Part shown: positions 10,916 to 22,701 of the stretch, piece after piece
How the letters are laid out: every line of letters begins with the position of its first letter
How positions within the stretch are numbered: the first letter of the stretch is position 1
DNA from: Lepas anatifera
Lineage: Eukaryota > Arthropoda > Thecostraca > Lepadidae
DNA length: 64,000 nt
Direction: 5' to 3'
Assembly: GCA_034440635.1 (NCBI GenBank)
Contig: JAOTON010001480.1
Span: forward strand, 434,001-498,000
Notes under the pieces: model-generated
Database searches by the model: none
What the model saw: only the letters and a program-made list of their open reading frames with translations
What the model was told of the DNA's origin: nothing
Made by a program: the position numbers and the translations under genes

Positions 10916-11600
10916 ATAAAGTTTATTTAAGCAGGGAGTGCATGGAGTCACGTGTCATGGTATCACCACAAAGCGGTTTATTCGGCTGGGAAAGAAATGG
11001 TGTGCAACGGTGAATCCTTTGGCCAGTGCTACCTATGGTTAGAGGATGCATTAACTAGTGGGTAGATAGATAGACAGATGATAAACTTTTATTGGACAGA
11101 AACAATATGACAGGTATAACAAATAGATTGACGCAAAAGCCCGAAGGCTTAAGTGGTGGGGCCTCTCTTATCTCTCTCATAAAACACATCACTTTTACCG
11201 GACCTATCACACACATACACAGTAAGATTTGGACACACATAAAGAAACAAAACACAACAAACCAAACAAGCAAACCAGTTCCTGACCACCATTTTGTTTT
11301 TTATTCGTCGCAAGTCGCCGCAGCGAGCGGGACCCTACCGCACGGCCGCCACCCGGCCGTCCGACTGATATGAATATCTAATAGACAACGCGCCCGCCGC
11401 ACGAGTAGAGGAGCCGAAACGAGACAGACTACCCTGCCACCACCGGGCATTCGCGCTGGTCTATAGCATGCGTAGATAGCTATGGTATCTGTCTCGCATA
11501 GCAGGTACCAGTGCGCCGCCCGCAGCGACGCTACGGCCGAACGGCGGGGTGAGGTTTCGAGTGGAAAACATACTAGCATTGTGTATTACATTAAATAAAG
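10916..11600. repeat. M4 module, copy 2
   Basis: Closely similar to copy 1. It contains the AAGCC-TTCG-GGCTT hairpin (minus strand) and the M4/M1-type end near 11570-11590, AGCATTGTGTATTAC. That end is an unoccupied homologue of the LINE target. Confidence 0.75.
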
Positions 11601-11611
11601 GTACACTGTTG

Positions 11612-11619
11612 ATGCAGAT
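11612..11619. other. Tandem-duplication junction filler (8 bp)
   Basis: The left unit ends in GGTACACTGTTG (11600-11611) and the right unit begins with TACCACATTCG (11620). The intervening ATGCAGAT belongs to neither parental sequence, as judged from the outer boundaries at 7490-7498 and 15721-15740. It looks like filler from an end-joining or template-switch event. Confidence 0.7.
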
Positions 11620-14600
11620 TACCACATTCGAAATCTGCATGGTCGATTGACTATCATTGATATTGTTCGGTAATTTGGTACTGAGTGCAACAAAATCTTC
11701 AATCTTTCATATGCTTATATACATACATGGTGGCTATTCAAATGGTGGTTGTTACAATGGGCGGAGCTAGGGGCTGAACTCCCCCCCAATGTCAGAATAT
11801 CTGTAGTTAATACAAACACAGAAGCTGTTCCGAGTCAATGGCGGGGAAGGCTCCAGTCCCGTACCAGCCCCCATCCTCACTGCTCCCCCGTCCGAAATGT
11901 CTCCCATGAGCCATCTCAGCACGCCTCTGGACCCTGCTACCGTTCCCTAGATGCCTGAGGGCATCACTGCTCACTTCCTCGGATCTCTAAACACGCCTCG
12001 GCACCCTCTGCCCTCTAGTCAGGTTCCCGTCCGCCCCGACCGGCTTGCCACCCGCTGTATACACTCGGATAGAAGTGTTATGCCTTTCTTGCACGCATTT
12101 ACCGGCTGCAGCCTACTGCCGCAGCACGGAAGGTCCATGCAAGAAGGGCAGAATGACGTCACTACTGCTGCGGGAAAAACGGGACCGAAGTATTTTGCCC
12201 CTCAGTGGCGAACTATTCGTTGGAGCGTCATGAAACAAAAACGGCAGAGCTCATAATTTCCCATACTACAAGCATAGAGAGAGCCAAATATCTCAGTTGA
12301 GTATAAAGGCACTTTATCACGTGATGAATCTATTGCAACCTATGAAAACCGCATCAAATTCAGTCTTTATCATCATATAGCTCAAAACCTATGGGAGACG
12401 CGCGGGTATGGTCAGGCAGACGGTTGTAGAACTTGAGCCGGGCTTCTTTTGGTACCAATTTCGAAAAGAAAATTTGGAAATATGTAGTCCTAAATTCCCC
12501 AAAAAAATTGTATTTTTGCAGAAAAATATTTCTCATTAACTCAGAAATTTGCATTTTGAATATGTTGTTGTAATGACAATACCCATCTCAACAAAGAAAA
12601 CTGTGTTCAAAAATGTCCAGAATTTTAAAAGTTATATGGTTTTAAAATTTTATGCCATAATTGCAATGTTTTGGAAAAAGGGCCAAAACTGACCTTCAAA
12701 ATTATGCTTTTGGTTCAGTTTAGTGTCTATGCAGTAATGCACAGTCCATTCTGTTTGTAAAAATCCAGTTTGGAACACCTAGCATCATATCTTTAAATAT
12801 TTTGAACTTATAACTTTGGTAATGCATTTCACTACAAGTTGGAGGTAAAAGTTTCAAAAAATCATTTTGGAAGTACAAATTTGGATTTTTACTTCAAACT
12901 TTGAGCAACAACTGGTAGTTGATTGTGTGTAAAAGAGTGTAAGTTTGAGAGCTGTAGACTAAAAATATAAAAATAGAAAAATAAAAGTTTAGAAAAATAT
13001 AATCCAAAATTTTGGAAAAGTTTTTGCAAAATTCGAAAATCTGCAGCCGTCGGGATTTTTTATGGGTTTCTGCCTTTCATCCCTGCAAGCTTCAAGTATC
13101 TGATACCAGTCCTCAGAACAGTCCCAGTTCGCATGCGCTGTAAAGTCTGCAGTGAATGAGAGTGAAGATACCGTTATAATTGACTGAAGCATGTTGGTAT
13201 GTTGTGTGTTTGTCTCTTGGTCTAAACTATCCCTTATAGCCTAATATTCCTTAGAATTCCTACTGCGCATGCGCAGAACAATGTCGTGCCATACAGCCGT
13301 GAATTTGGATTAGCAGATAGTATTCTGCTATTACTCGCAAAGTTTAAGCCCAATCGGTCTATTGGCTTCCGAGATAGCCTCCCTGACCATAAGTTCTAAT
13401 GCGCATGCGCACTTACGTTTGTAGTAAGCAAGGGTGTCAAAACTTTCATACTAGATTTAAGCATGTTTGCTCTGCTCTGTCCATGTCCTCTTCTGAAATA
13501 TCCTCACCTTTAAGGCTTGTCTTTAAGATTTCTACTGCGCATGCGCAGGGCAGTGCAGCTTCACTATGACATTATTTGTGGTTTTCACTCCGTGTCATTT
13601 TCTTGTTCACAAAATTTAAAACAAAAATCAGCCCGTAGGTTGCCGGGATAGCCTCTGTTACCATTAGTTCCACTGCGCATGCGCAGTGACCTTTCATTGA
13701 CCTGAAGACCGGATTCAAAATCTGCATGACCGATTTCCTCTCATTAATATTGTTTGACAATATGGAATAGAGTGCAACGAGATTTATATATTATTTACAT
13801 GTCTAAATACGATAGCGGATACAAGGGGCGAGGCTAGTGGGCTTAAGTCCTCCCCATGTGAAAATGCCTAGAGCTATAGCATGAGCAAAGGATGTTTGGA
13901 GGCAATGGCAGAGAGGCTGGAGCTAAAAGGTGAATTCAGGGTAGCGGGGGGGATAAGAGGCACGTGCACCCCCCCCTTTGGTCGATCCTCAGCAACCCCT
14001 GAAATGGCCACGGCGCCTCTCAAACATTCGATGGCACCCTTGAAATGTCACTTCCCACCCTTTCCCCTAAGATGCAAAAATTGGCGCCCATCGGAAGGAT
14101 TTTACGTGTCAAAAGTTGCGCTCTATGCTCCGGATTACACCCCTTGCCCTGCGGACGGTGCCTCCTCTATCGGTAATCCTTGATCCGCCTATGCTCAAGC
14201 TCCTTAGCCCCACCACCGAACTGATATCCTGGATCCGCTAATGCTCCAACTCCTGAGGCCCATCCCCGTACTGATGTCCTGGATCCGCCTATGCTCGAGC
14301 TCCTCAGCCCCACCCCCTTACTGATGTCCTGGATCCGCCTATGCTCGAACTCCCTAGCCCCACCTTCGTACTGTCCTAGATCCGCCTATGCTCGAGCTCC
14401 CTAGCCCCACCCCGTACTGATGTCCTGGATCTGCCTATGCTCGAGCTCCTTACCCCACCCCGTACTGATGTCCTGGATCCGCCTATGCTCGAGCTCCTTA
14501 GCCCCACCCCCGAACTGATGTCCTGGATCCGCCTATGATCGAGCTACTTAGGCCCATCCCCGTACTGATGTCCTGGTTCCGCCTATGCTCGAACTCCTTA

Positions 14601-15732
14601 GCCCCACCCCGTACTGATGTACTGGATCCGCCTATGCTCGAGCTCCTTAGCCCCACCCCGTACTGATGTCCTGGATCCGCCTATGCTCGAGCTCACTAGT
14701 CCCACCCCGGTACTGATGTCTTGGATCCGCCTATGCTCGAGCTCCTTAGCCCCACCCCCGTATTGATGTCCTGGATCCGCTTCTGCTCGAGGTCCCGAGT
14801 TCCAACCCGCTCCGGATGTCCTGGATCCGCCTATGCTCGAGCTCCTTAGCCCCACCCCGTACTGATGTACTGGATCCGCCTATGCTCGAGCTCCTTCGCC
14901 CCATCCCGTACTGATGTCCTGGATCCGCCTATTCTCGAGCTCACTAGTCCCACCCCGGTACTGATGTCTTGGATCCGCCTATGCTCAAGCTCCTTAGCCC
15001 CACCCCCATACTAATGGCCTGGATCCGCCACTGCTTATAAAGTTTATTTAAGCAGGGAGTGCATGGAGTCACGTGTCATGGTATCACCACAAAGCGGTTT
15101 ATTCGGCTGGGAAAGAAATGGTGTGCAACGGTGAATCCTTTGGCCAGTGCTACCTATGGTTAGAGGATGCATTAACTAGTGGGTAGATAGATAGACAGAT
15201 GATAAACTTTTATTGGACAGAAACAATATGACAGGTATAACAAATAGATTGACGCAAAAGCCCGAAGGCTTAAGTGGTGGGGCCTCTCTTATCTCTCTCA
15301 TAAAACACATCACTTTTACCGGACCTATCACACACATACACAGTAAGATTTGGACACACATAAAGAAACAAAACACAACAAACCAAACAAGCAAACCAGT
15401 TCCTGACCACCATTTTGTTTTTTATTCGTCGCAAGTCGCCGCAGCGAGCGGGACCCTACCGCACGGCCGCCACCCGGCCGTCCGACTGATATGAATATCT
15501 AATAGACAACGCGCCCGCCGCACGAGTAGAGGAGCCGAAACGAGACAGACTACCCTGCCACCACCGGGCATTCGCGCTGGTCTATAGCATGCGTAGATAG
15601 CTATGGTATCTGTCTCGCATAGCAGGTACCAGTGCGCCGCCCGCAGCGACGCTACGGCCGAACGGCGGGGTGAGGTTTCGAGTGGAAAACATACTAGCAT
15701 TGTGTATTACATTAAATAAAGGTACACTGTTG
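11620..15732. repeat. 4.12-kb tandem duplication, right unit
   Basis: Second unit, with M3a (11711-12232), M1' (12232-13122), M2 (13122-13780; cores at 13131, 13267 and onward, the 9-kb cores plus 4122), M3b (13781-15035, about 17 monomers) and M4 (15036-15722). Features keep the left unit's order and spacing. Differences are single substitutions and one-base indels, such as the length of the C-run near 13970. Confidence 0.92.
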
Positions 15733-16660
15733 TTGCTGTGATATGCAACTTGTTGCGATGGCAAGATATGTCTTTGAACTAGCTTTTTGCCAAATTTCAT
15801 CCACTTCCATCTATATTAACCAATCGAAATCCTGGTGTGAAGCAAAAATTAACCGATAAAATTACCACTTTGAAATGTATTTTACGGCTGTTAGCGCGGA
15901 AGCCGTAAGAGATAAGTGGGGGTATGAGTGAGAAAAATGACGGCAACGAAGTTTTCTATCCAGCCGTGTTAATTTCCATACCGTGGCTATCATGGTCTGG
16001 AAACCAGGGAGCTGAGAATAAAATTTTTAAAAACTTATATTTTATTTTTGCCTCTAAAATAAAAAAGTTTCAGTCTGAAAGTTTTTATCTCTAAATATAT
16101 AATAAAGGAGGCTATTCTCTTTTATTATCTGAAATGGGAACTAATTTATATTAATTAGATCGGAAGATATAAGGGTTTGACTGATATTTTGGGAAATGCA
16201 GACCTTCGCAGAATGGGCCAAAAAGGACCCTTAAATTTCCGTTTTTGTTTTGTTTCTGTGTTTGTGCAGTACTGCAGAAACCGGCCTTTAAGTTGGTATT
16301 TAACTCAGAACCTGAACTGCTGTAGCTTCAGATATTTCGAGCCTGTAGTTTAGACTATGAGTCTTATGCTAAATTTAGGGTGCAAAGTTTAAAAGCTAAT
16401 TTAGAGCCTTAAATTTATAACTTTTTCTTTCAAACTTTTTGTGTGAACTACAAATTTCCTTGATGTAAAAGGGTGCAAGTTTAAAGACTGTAGATGAATT
16501 AGCAAAAAATAGAAAAATAAAAGTTTAAAATCACAAAATGCAAAATTCTGGGCAAAATTTTGAAAACATTGAAAATTGACAACCGTGGTGCTTATTCATT
16601 TGGAAGTGCCTTCTATCCACAAAAGTTTTAGGTCTCTGATACCAGCGCTCAGAACAGACA
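15733..16660. repeat. M1 module, copy 3
   Basis: AT-rich M1 copy directly after the duplication, followed by a short CAA linker and the GC palindrome (16655-16720). Confidence 0.75.
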
Positions 16661-16719
16661 ACAACAACAACAACCTCGGCCTGCGGCCTCGGCAGGTGCC
16701 GCTCCGGCGCAGGAGAAGC

Positions 16720-17760
16720 CGGTGACAATGTACGTTAGGCAAACAGTTCGATTGACAGGCGAGTGTTTTCAGCAGTTTGATACTTATGACAACGCAATGT
16801 TGGAGTTTTAGGTTTTGTGTTCTCATTATGGGTCCATTCAATCCCCTGTGTAGGCCCATGTTTTCCTACATTAGCATGTGTCTGCACACTGCGTCACGTT
16901 TGCCCTCTATTTATGTCATCACATAGATAAACACACGTATAATGGTTGTTTTGTTAAGTAAAGACTGGGCATGACCAGAAGAAAGGAGATACATTATAAA
17001 ATATGATGGGTTTGCCGACCGTATTTCACCTATACCTGCAGATTTTCACCCAATTCAGCCAATTTGTTAACGAGTTAGCTTCGGTTACCCTACTCCCAGT
17101 CCGCATGTGCAGTAACGTCTGCAGTGAATGAGAGCAAAGATACCGTTATAGTTTGCTGAAGCATGTTAATATGCCGTTTGTTTGTCTCCTGGTCTAAATG
17201 AACCCTTAGAGCCTATTATTCCTTGGAATTCCTACTACACATGCGCATAATAGTGCAGCGTCATAATGCCACCAATTAGGATTAGCAGATGCTTTTCTGC
17301 TTTTACTCGCAAAAATTTGAGCGAAATCGGTCTATGGGCTCCCGAGATAGCCTCCATGACCATAAGTTATAATGCGCATGCGCACTGACTTTTGTTGTTA
17401 TGAAGGGTGACAAAACATTCATACTAACTTTAAGCACGTTGGCTTTCCCTCTGTTTAGGTCCTCCTCTGAAATATCCTCGCCTTTCAGGCCTATTTTCAT
17501 AATTTATGCTGCGCATGCGCAGAGCAGTGCAGCTTCAATGACATTTTTACTTACATTTCGTGATATTCTTCTGTTCACAAAATTTCAAGAAAATCGACCC
17601 GTAGGTTGCCGAGATAGCCTCTGTTACCATTAGTTGCAGTGCGCATGCGCAGTGACCTTTTGTTGACCTGAATACCACATTCGAAATCTGCATGGTCGAT
17701 TGCTTCTCATTGATATTGTTTGGTAATTTTGTACGGAGTGCAACGAAATCTTCAATCTTT
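16720..17760. repeat. M2 module, copy 6
   Basis: Palindrome cores at 17103 (GCATGT), 17239 (ACATGC), 17376, 17513 and 17643, with intervals of 136, 137, 137 and 130 bp. Spacing is retained even where the cores have mutated. Confidence 0.8.
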
Positions 17761-18290
17761 CATATGCTTATATATATACATGGTGGCTATTCAAATGGTG
17801 GTAGATACAATGGGCGGAGCTAGGGGCTGAACTCCCCCCCGCCCAATGTCAGAATATCTATGGTTAATACAAACACAGAAGCTGTTCCGAGGCAATGGCG
17901 GGGAAGGCTCCAGTCCCGTACCAGCCCCCATCCTCACTGCTCCCCCGTCCGAAATGTTTCCCATGAGCTATCTCAGCACGCCTCTGGACCCTGCTACCGT
18001 TCCCTAGATACCTGAGGGCATCACTGCTCACTTCCTCAGATCTCTAAACACGCCTCGGCACCCTCTGCCCTCTAGTCAGGTTCCCGTCCGCCCCGACCGG
18101 CTAGCCACCCGCTGTATGCACTCGGATAGAAATGTTATGCCTTTCTTGCACGCATTTACCGGCTGCAGCCCACTGCCGCAGCACAGAAGGTCCATGCAAG
18201 AAGGGCAGAATGACGTCACTACTGCTGCGGGAAAAACGGGACCGAAGTATTTTGCCCCTCAGTGGCGAACTAATCGTCGGAGCGCCATGT
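17760..18290. repeat. M3a module, copy 3
   Basis: Diverged copy of M3a, including the TGACGTCA octamer near 18211. The frame that stays open in the two duplicated copies is not kept here, which argues against coding. Confidence 0.7.
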
Positions 18291-19185
18291 AACAAAAACG
18301 CCAGAGCTCATAATTTCCCATACTAAAAGTTTAGAGAGAGCCATATATCTCAGTTGAGCATAAAGGCACTTTATCACGTGATGAATTTATTATAACGTAT
18401 GAAAACCGCATTGAATTCAGTCCTTATCATCATATAGCTTAAAACCTATGAGAGACGCGCGGGTATGGTCAGGCAGATGGTTGTAGAACTTGAGCCGGGA
18501 TTTTTTGGTACCAATTTCGAAAAGAAAATTTGGAAATATGTAGTCCTAAATTCGAAAAAAACAAAAAAATATTGTATTTTTGGCAGAAAAATATTTCCCA
18601 TTAACTCAGAAATTTGCTTTTAGAATATGTTGTCGTAATGACAATACCCATTTCAACAAAGAAAATTGCGTTCAAAAATGTCCAGAATTTTGAAAGTTAT
18701 ATGGTTTTAAAGTTTTAGGACTTATTTGCAATGTTTTGGAAAAAGGGCCAAAACTGACCTTCAAAATTATGCTTTTGGTTCACTTTAGTGTCTATGCAGT
18801 AATGCACAGTCCATTCTGTCTGTAAAAATCCAGTTTGGAACACCTAGCATCATATCTTCCGATATTTCGAACTTATAACTTTGGTAATGCATTTCACTAC
18901 AAGCTTGAGGTAAAAGTTTCAAAAAATCATTTTAGAAGTACAAATTTGGATTTTTGCTTAAAACTTTGAGCAACAACTGGTAATTGATTGTGTGTAAAAG
19001 AGTCTAAGTTTGAGAGCTGTAGACTAAAAATAGAAAAATAGAAAAATAAAAGTTTATAAAAATATAATCCAAAATTTTGGAAAAGTTTTTGCAAAATTCG
19101 AAAATCTGCAGCCGTCGGGATTTTTTATGGGTTCCTGCCTTTCATTCCTGCAAGTTTCAAGTATCTGATACCAGTCCTCAGAACA
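18290..19185. repeat. M1' module, copy 3
   Basis: AT-rich M1' copy with the same end as the others (GTATCTGATACCAGTCCTCA). It is followed by CTA triplets and two hairpin monomers. Confidence 0.75.
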
Positions 19186-19400
19186 GACAACTACTACTAC
19201 TACTACGGACAACAGAGAACGAAAAACTGTCAGTATAGAACCCGTTTCTCACTTCGTTCGTCACCGGCTTCTGACAGACAACCACGACGAGACCGGAAAA
19301 ACTGTCAGAATAAAAGCCGTTTCTTACTTCGTTCGTCACCGGCTTCTGACAACCTCGGCCTGCGGCCTCGGCAGGTGCCGCTCCGGCGCAGGAGAAGCCG
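19185..19400. repeat. CTA microsatellite with two hairpin monomers
   Basis: (CTA)n followed by one GAGAACG-type and one GAGACCGG-type hairpin monomer, then the GC palindrome and the start of a truncated M2. Confidence 0.65.
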
Positions 19401-19755
19401 GTAACAATGTACGTAAGCCAAACAGTTCGATTGACAGGCGAGTGTTTTCAGCAGTTTGATACTTATAACAACGCAATGTTTGAGTTTTAGGTTTTGTGTT
19501 CTCATTATGGCTCCATTTAATCCCCTGTCTAGGCCCATGTTTTCCTAAATTAGCATGTATCTGCATACTGCATCACGCTTGCCCTCTGTTCATGTCATGA
19601 CATAAGTAAACACACGTATAATGTTTGTTTTGTTAAGCAAAGACTAGGCATGACCAGAAGAAAGGCGATGCAATATAAAATATGACGGGTTTTCCGACAG
19701 TATTTCACCTATACCTGCAGATTTTCACCCAATTCAGCCTATTTGTTACCGAGTT
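19400..19755. repeat. M2 module, copy 7, truncated
   Basis: Only the first third of M2 is present. The sequence switches directly into the 50-bp minisatellite near 19756, so no TGCGCATGCGCA cores remain. Confidence 0.7.
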
Positions 19756-21405
19756 ATGCCCAAGCTCGAGACCTCAGCCCCACCACCCAACTGATGTCCT
19801 GGATCCGCCTATGCTCGAGCTCTTTAGCCCCACCCCCGTACTGATGTCCTGGATCCGCCTATGCTCGAGCTCCTTACCCCAACCCCTTACTGATGTCCTG
19901 GATCTGCCTATGCTCGAACTCCGTAGCCCCACCTCTGTAATGCCCTGGATCCGCCTATACTCGAACTCCATAGCCCTACCCCCTACTGATGTCCTGGATC
20001 CGCTTATGCGCGAGCCAACTAGCCCCACCCCCATACTGATTTCCTGGATCCGCCTATGCCCGATTTCCTTAGCACCACCCCGTACTGATGTCCTGGATCC
20101 GCTTATGCTCGAGCTCCTTAGCCCCACCCCCAAACTGATGACCTATATCCGCCTATGCTCGAGCTCCTTAGCCCCACCCCCGTACTGATGTCCTGGATCG
20201 GACTATGCTCTAACTTCTTAGCCCCACCTCCGTACTGATGTCCTGGATCCGCCTATGCTCCATCTCCTTAGCCCCACCCCCGTACTGATGTCCTGGATCC
20301 GCCTATGCTCGAGCTGCTTAGCCCCACCCCGTACTGATGTCCTGGATCCGCCTATGCTCGAGCTCCTTAGCCCCACCTCCGGACTGATGCCTGGATCCGC
20401 CTATGAGCGAGCTCCTTAGGCCCATCCCTGTACTGATGTCCTGGATCCGCCTATGCTCGAGCTCCTTAGCCCCACCCTCGTACTAATGTCCTGGATCCGC
20501 CTATTTTCGAGCTCCTTAGCCCCATCCCCGAACTGATGTCCTGGATCCGCCTATGCTCAAACTCCTCAGGCCCATCCCCGTACTGATGTCCTGGATCCGC
20601 CTATGCTCGAGCGCCTTAGCCCCACGCACTTACTGATGTCCTGGTTCCGCCTATGCTCGAACTCCGTAGCCCCACCTCCGTACTGTCCTGGTTCCGCCTA
20701 TGCTCAAGCTCCTTAGCCCCATTCCTGTACTGATGTCCTGGATCCGCCTATGTTTGAGGTCCCGAGTTCCACCCCGTACTGATGTCCTGGATCCGCCTAT
20801 GATCGAGCTCCTTAGCCCCACCCCCGTACTGATGTCCTGGGTCCACCTATACTCGAGCTCCTTAGCCCCACCCCGAACTGATGTCCTGGATCTGCCTATG
20901 ATCGAGCTCCTTAGGTCCATCCCCGTACTGATGTCCTGGATCCGCCTATGCTCGAGCTCCTTAGCCCTACCCCTACTGATGTCTTGGATCCACCTATGCT
21001 CGAGCTCCTTAGCCCCACCCCCCGAACTGATGTCCTGGATCCGCCTATGCTCGAGCTCCTTAGCCCCAATCCCTTACTGATGTCCTGGATCCGCCTATGC
21101 TCAAACTCCGTAGCCCCACCTCCGTACTGTCTTGGATCCGCCTATGCTCGAGGTCCTTAGCCCCACCCCCGTACTGATGTCCTGGATCCGCTTATGCTCG
21201 AGCTCCCTAGCCCCAACCCCGTCCTGATGTTTTGGATCCGCCTACGTTCGAGCTCCTTAGCCCCACCCCGTACTGATGTCCTGGATCCGCCTATGCTCGA
21301 GCTCCCTCGCCCCACACCGGTACTGATGTCTTGGATCCGCCTATGCTCCAGCTCCTTAGTCCCACCCCCATACTAATGGCCTGGATCCGCCACTGCTTAT
21401 ACAGT
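19756..21405. repeat. M3b minisatellite, largest array (about 33 monomers)
   Basis: About 1.65 kb of 49-50-bp monomers with core CCTGGATCCGCCTATG, without the usual leader. Monomers vary at scattered sites and some carry short deletions. The array ends in GGATCCGCCACTG followed by M4. Long frames on both strands (up to 168 codons) are products of the repeat. Confidence 0.88.
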
Positions 21406-22067
21406 TGATTTAAGCAGGCAGTGCAAGGAGTCACGTGTCATGGTATCACCACAAAGAGGTTTATTCGGCTGGGAAAGAAATTGTTTGCAACGGTGGATCC
21501 TTTAACCAGTGTTACCTATGGTTAGAGAATGCATTAACTAGCGGGTAGACAGATAGATAGATGTTAAACTTTTATTGGTCGGAAACAATATGACAGGCAT
21601 AACAAAGAGATTGACGCAAAAGCCCGAAGGCTTAAGTGGTGGGGCCTCTGTTATCTCTCTCATAAAACACATCACTTTTACCGGACCTATCACACACATA
21701 AACAGTAAGATTCGGACACACGTAAAGAAACAAAACACAACAAACCAAACAAGCAAACCAGTTCCTGACCACCATTTTGTTTTTTATTCGTCGTAGGTCG
21801 CCACAGCGCGCAGGACCCTACCGCACGGCCGCCACCCGGCCGTCCGACTGACATGAATATCTAATAGACAACGCGCCCGCCGCACGAGTAGAGGAGCCGA
21901 AACGAGACAGACTACCCTGCCACCACTGGGCATTTGCGCTGGTCTATAGCATGCATACATAGCTATGGCATCTGTCTCGCATAGCAGCTACCAGTGCGAC
22001 GCCCGCAGCGACGCTACGGCCGAACGGCGGGGTGAGGTTTCGAGCTGGAAACACACTAGCATGATGT
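21406..22067. repeat. M4 module, copy 4, interrupted by LINE
   Basis: Same module as copies 1-3. Its right end is the 10-bp sequence AGCATGATGT (22058-22067), which recurs at 30346-30355. The module-to-M1 junction was therefore split by the LINE. Confidence 0.8.
22058..22067. repeat. LINE target-site duplication, left copy
   Basis: AGCATGATGT, identical to 30346-30355. Related unoccupied junctions in the window read AGCATTGTGT followed by ATTAC (near 5390, 11570 and 15690). Confidence 0.88.
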
Positions 22068-22073
22068 TTTTTT

Positions 22074-22701
22074 CCTCTATATTTTGCACCATTAGGCATC
22101 ACAAGTTACATTCATACATCGTAACATTTTTCACTTTTTCAATACTCTTAGCTTCACCATCTTCACATTCCACGGAAAAATCACAAACCCAGTATTCCTC
22201 ATAAGCACTTTCAATCCCACCCCACCCCACCCCTCCCGACCGCACTATTTTAGGCAGGCATTACCTATACCGCCACATATTGTGTTTGCACTCCGCCTGT
22301 CGATGGCATATGGAGCTAGAACCCGTTAGATACACCTGACAAAGGTCCCCCAGGTGGCACCGCGCGGAGAGCGCCCGACGCGGGGCGCCGGGGCATCAAT
22401 TCCGCCGCTTACCCCGCGCCTCCGGACCCAGGGGGCCCGGCGGCGCGGAGGAGTCCCTGAATCCACCCGGGCGCACAGTAAATTACTGAGCGCCCAAGCG
22501 GACTCCCCCTGCGCCCCTGTCCTACGGAAGGGGAGTACTAGTCGCACTTCTCCAAATGCGACCCAACCCCCTCCGTCGGACAGCAGTGTGGCTCCAGACG
22601 CGAGGTCAGGAGCCCACAGGGGGGAGGCAGGCTCTCGGCGCCAGGCAGCCCCCCGCGCAGCGCCACCAAGAGGACTACATTTTGGGTTTGCAAGGTGCTA
22701 T
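22074..22701 (-). other. LINE 3' untranslated region
   Basis: About 630 bp between the ORF2 stop and the poly-A. The half nearest ORF2 (22330-22680) is markedly GC-rich. The half next to the tail is AT-rich with a C/A-rich run near 22220. No open frame of note is present and no other copy is in the window for comparison. Confidence 0.6.

Larger units (their letters stand above)
7498..11611. repeat. 4.12-kb tandem duplication, left unit
   Basis: This block contains the M2 tail, M3a, M1', M2 (partial), M3b and M4. It is repeated almost base for base at 11620-15732, at an offset of 4121-4122 bp. Scattered substitutions separate the copies (for example GTATGCACTCGGATAGAAAT near 7935 against GTATACACTCGGATAGAAGT near 12056), so they are two real copies. 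The duplication is much younger than the module repeats it contains. Confidence 0.92.

Noticed and set aside
7498..15732. Assembly artefact as the cause of the tandem duplication
   Set aside because: The units differ by scattered substitutions and the junction contains filler bases, which a simple assembly repeat would not produce; read support would still be useful.
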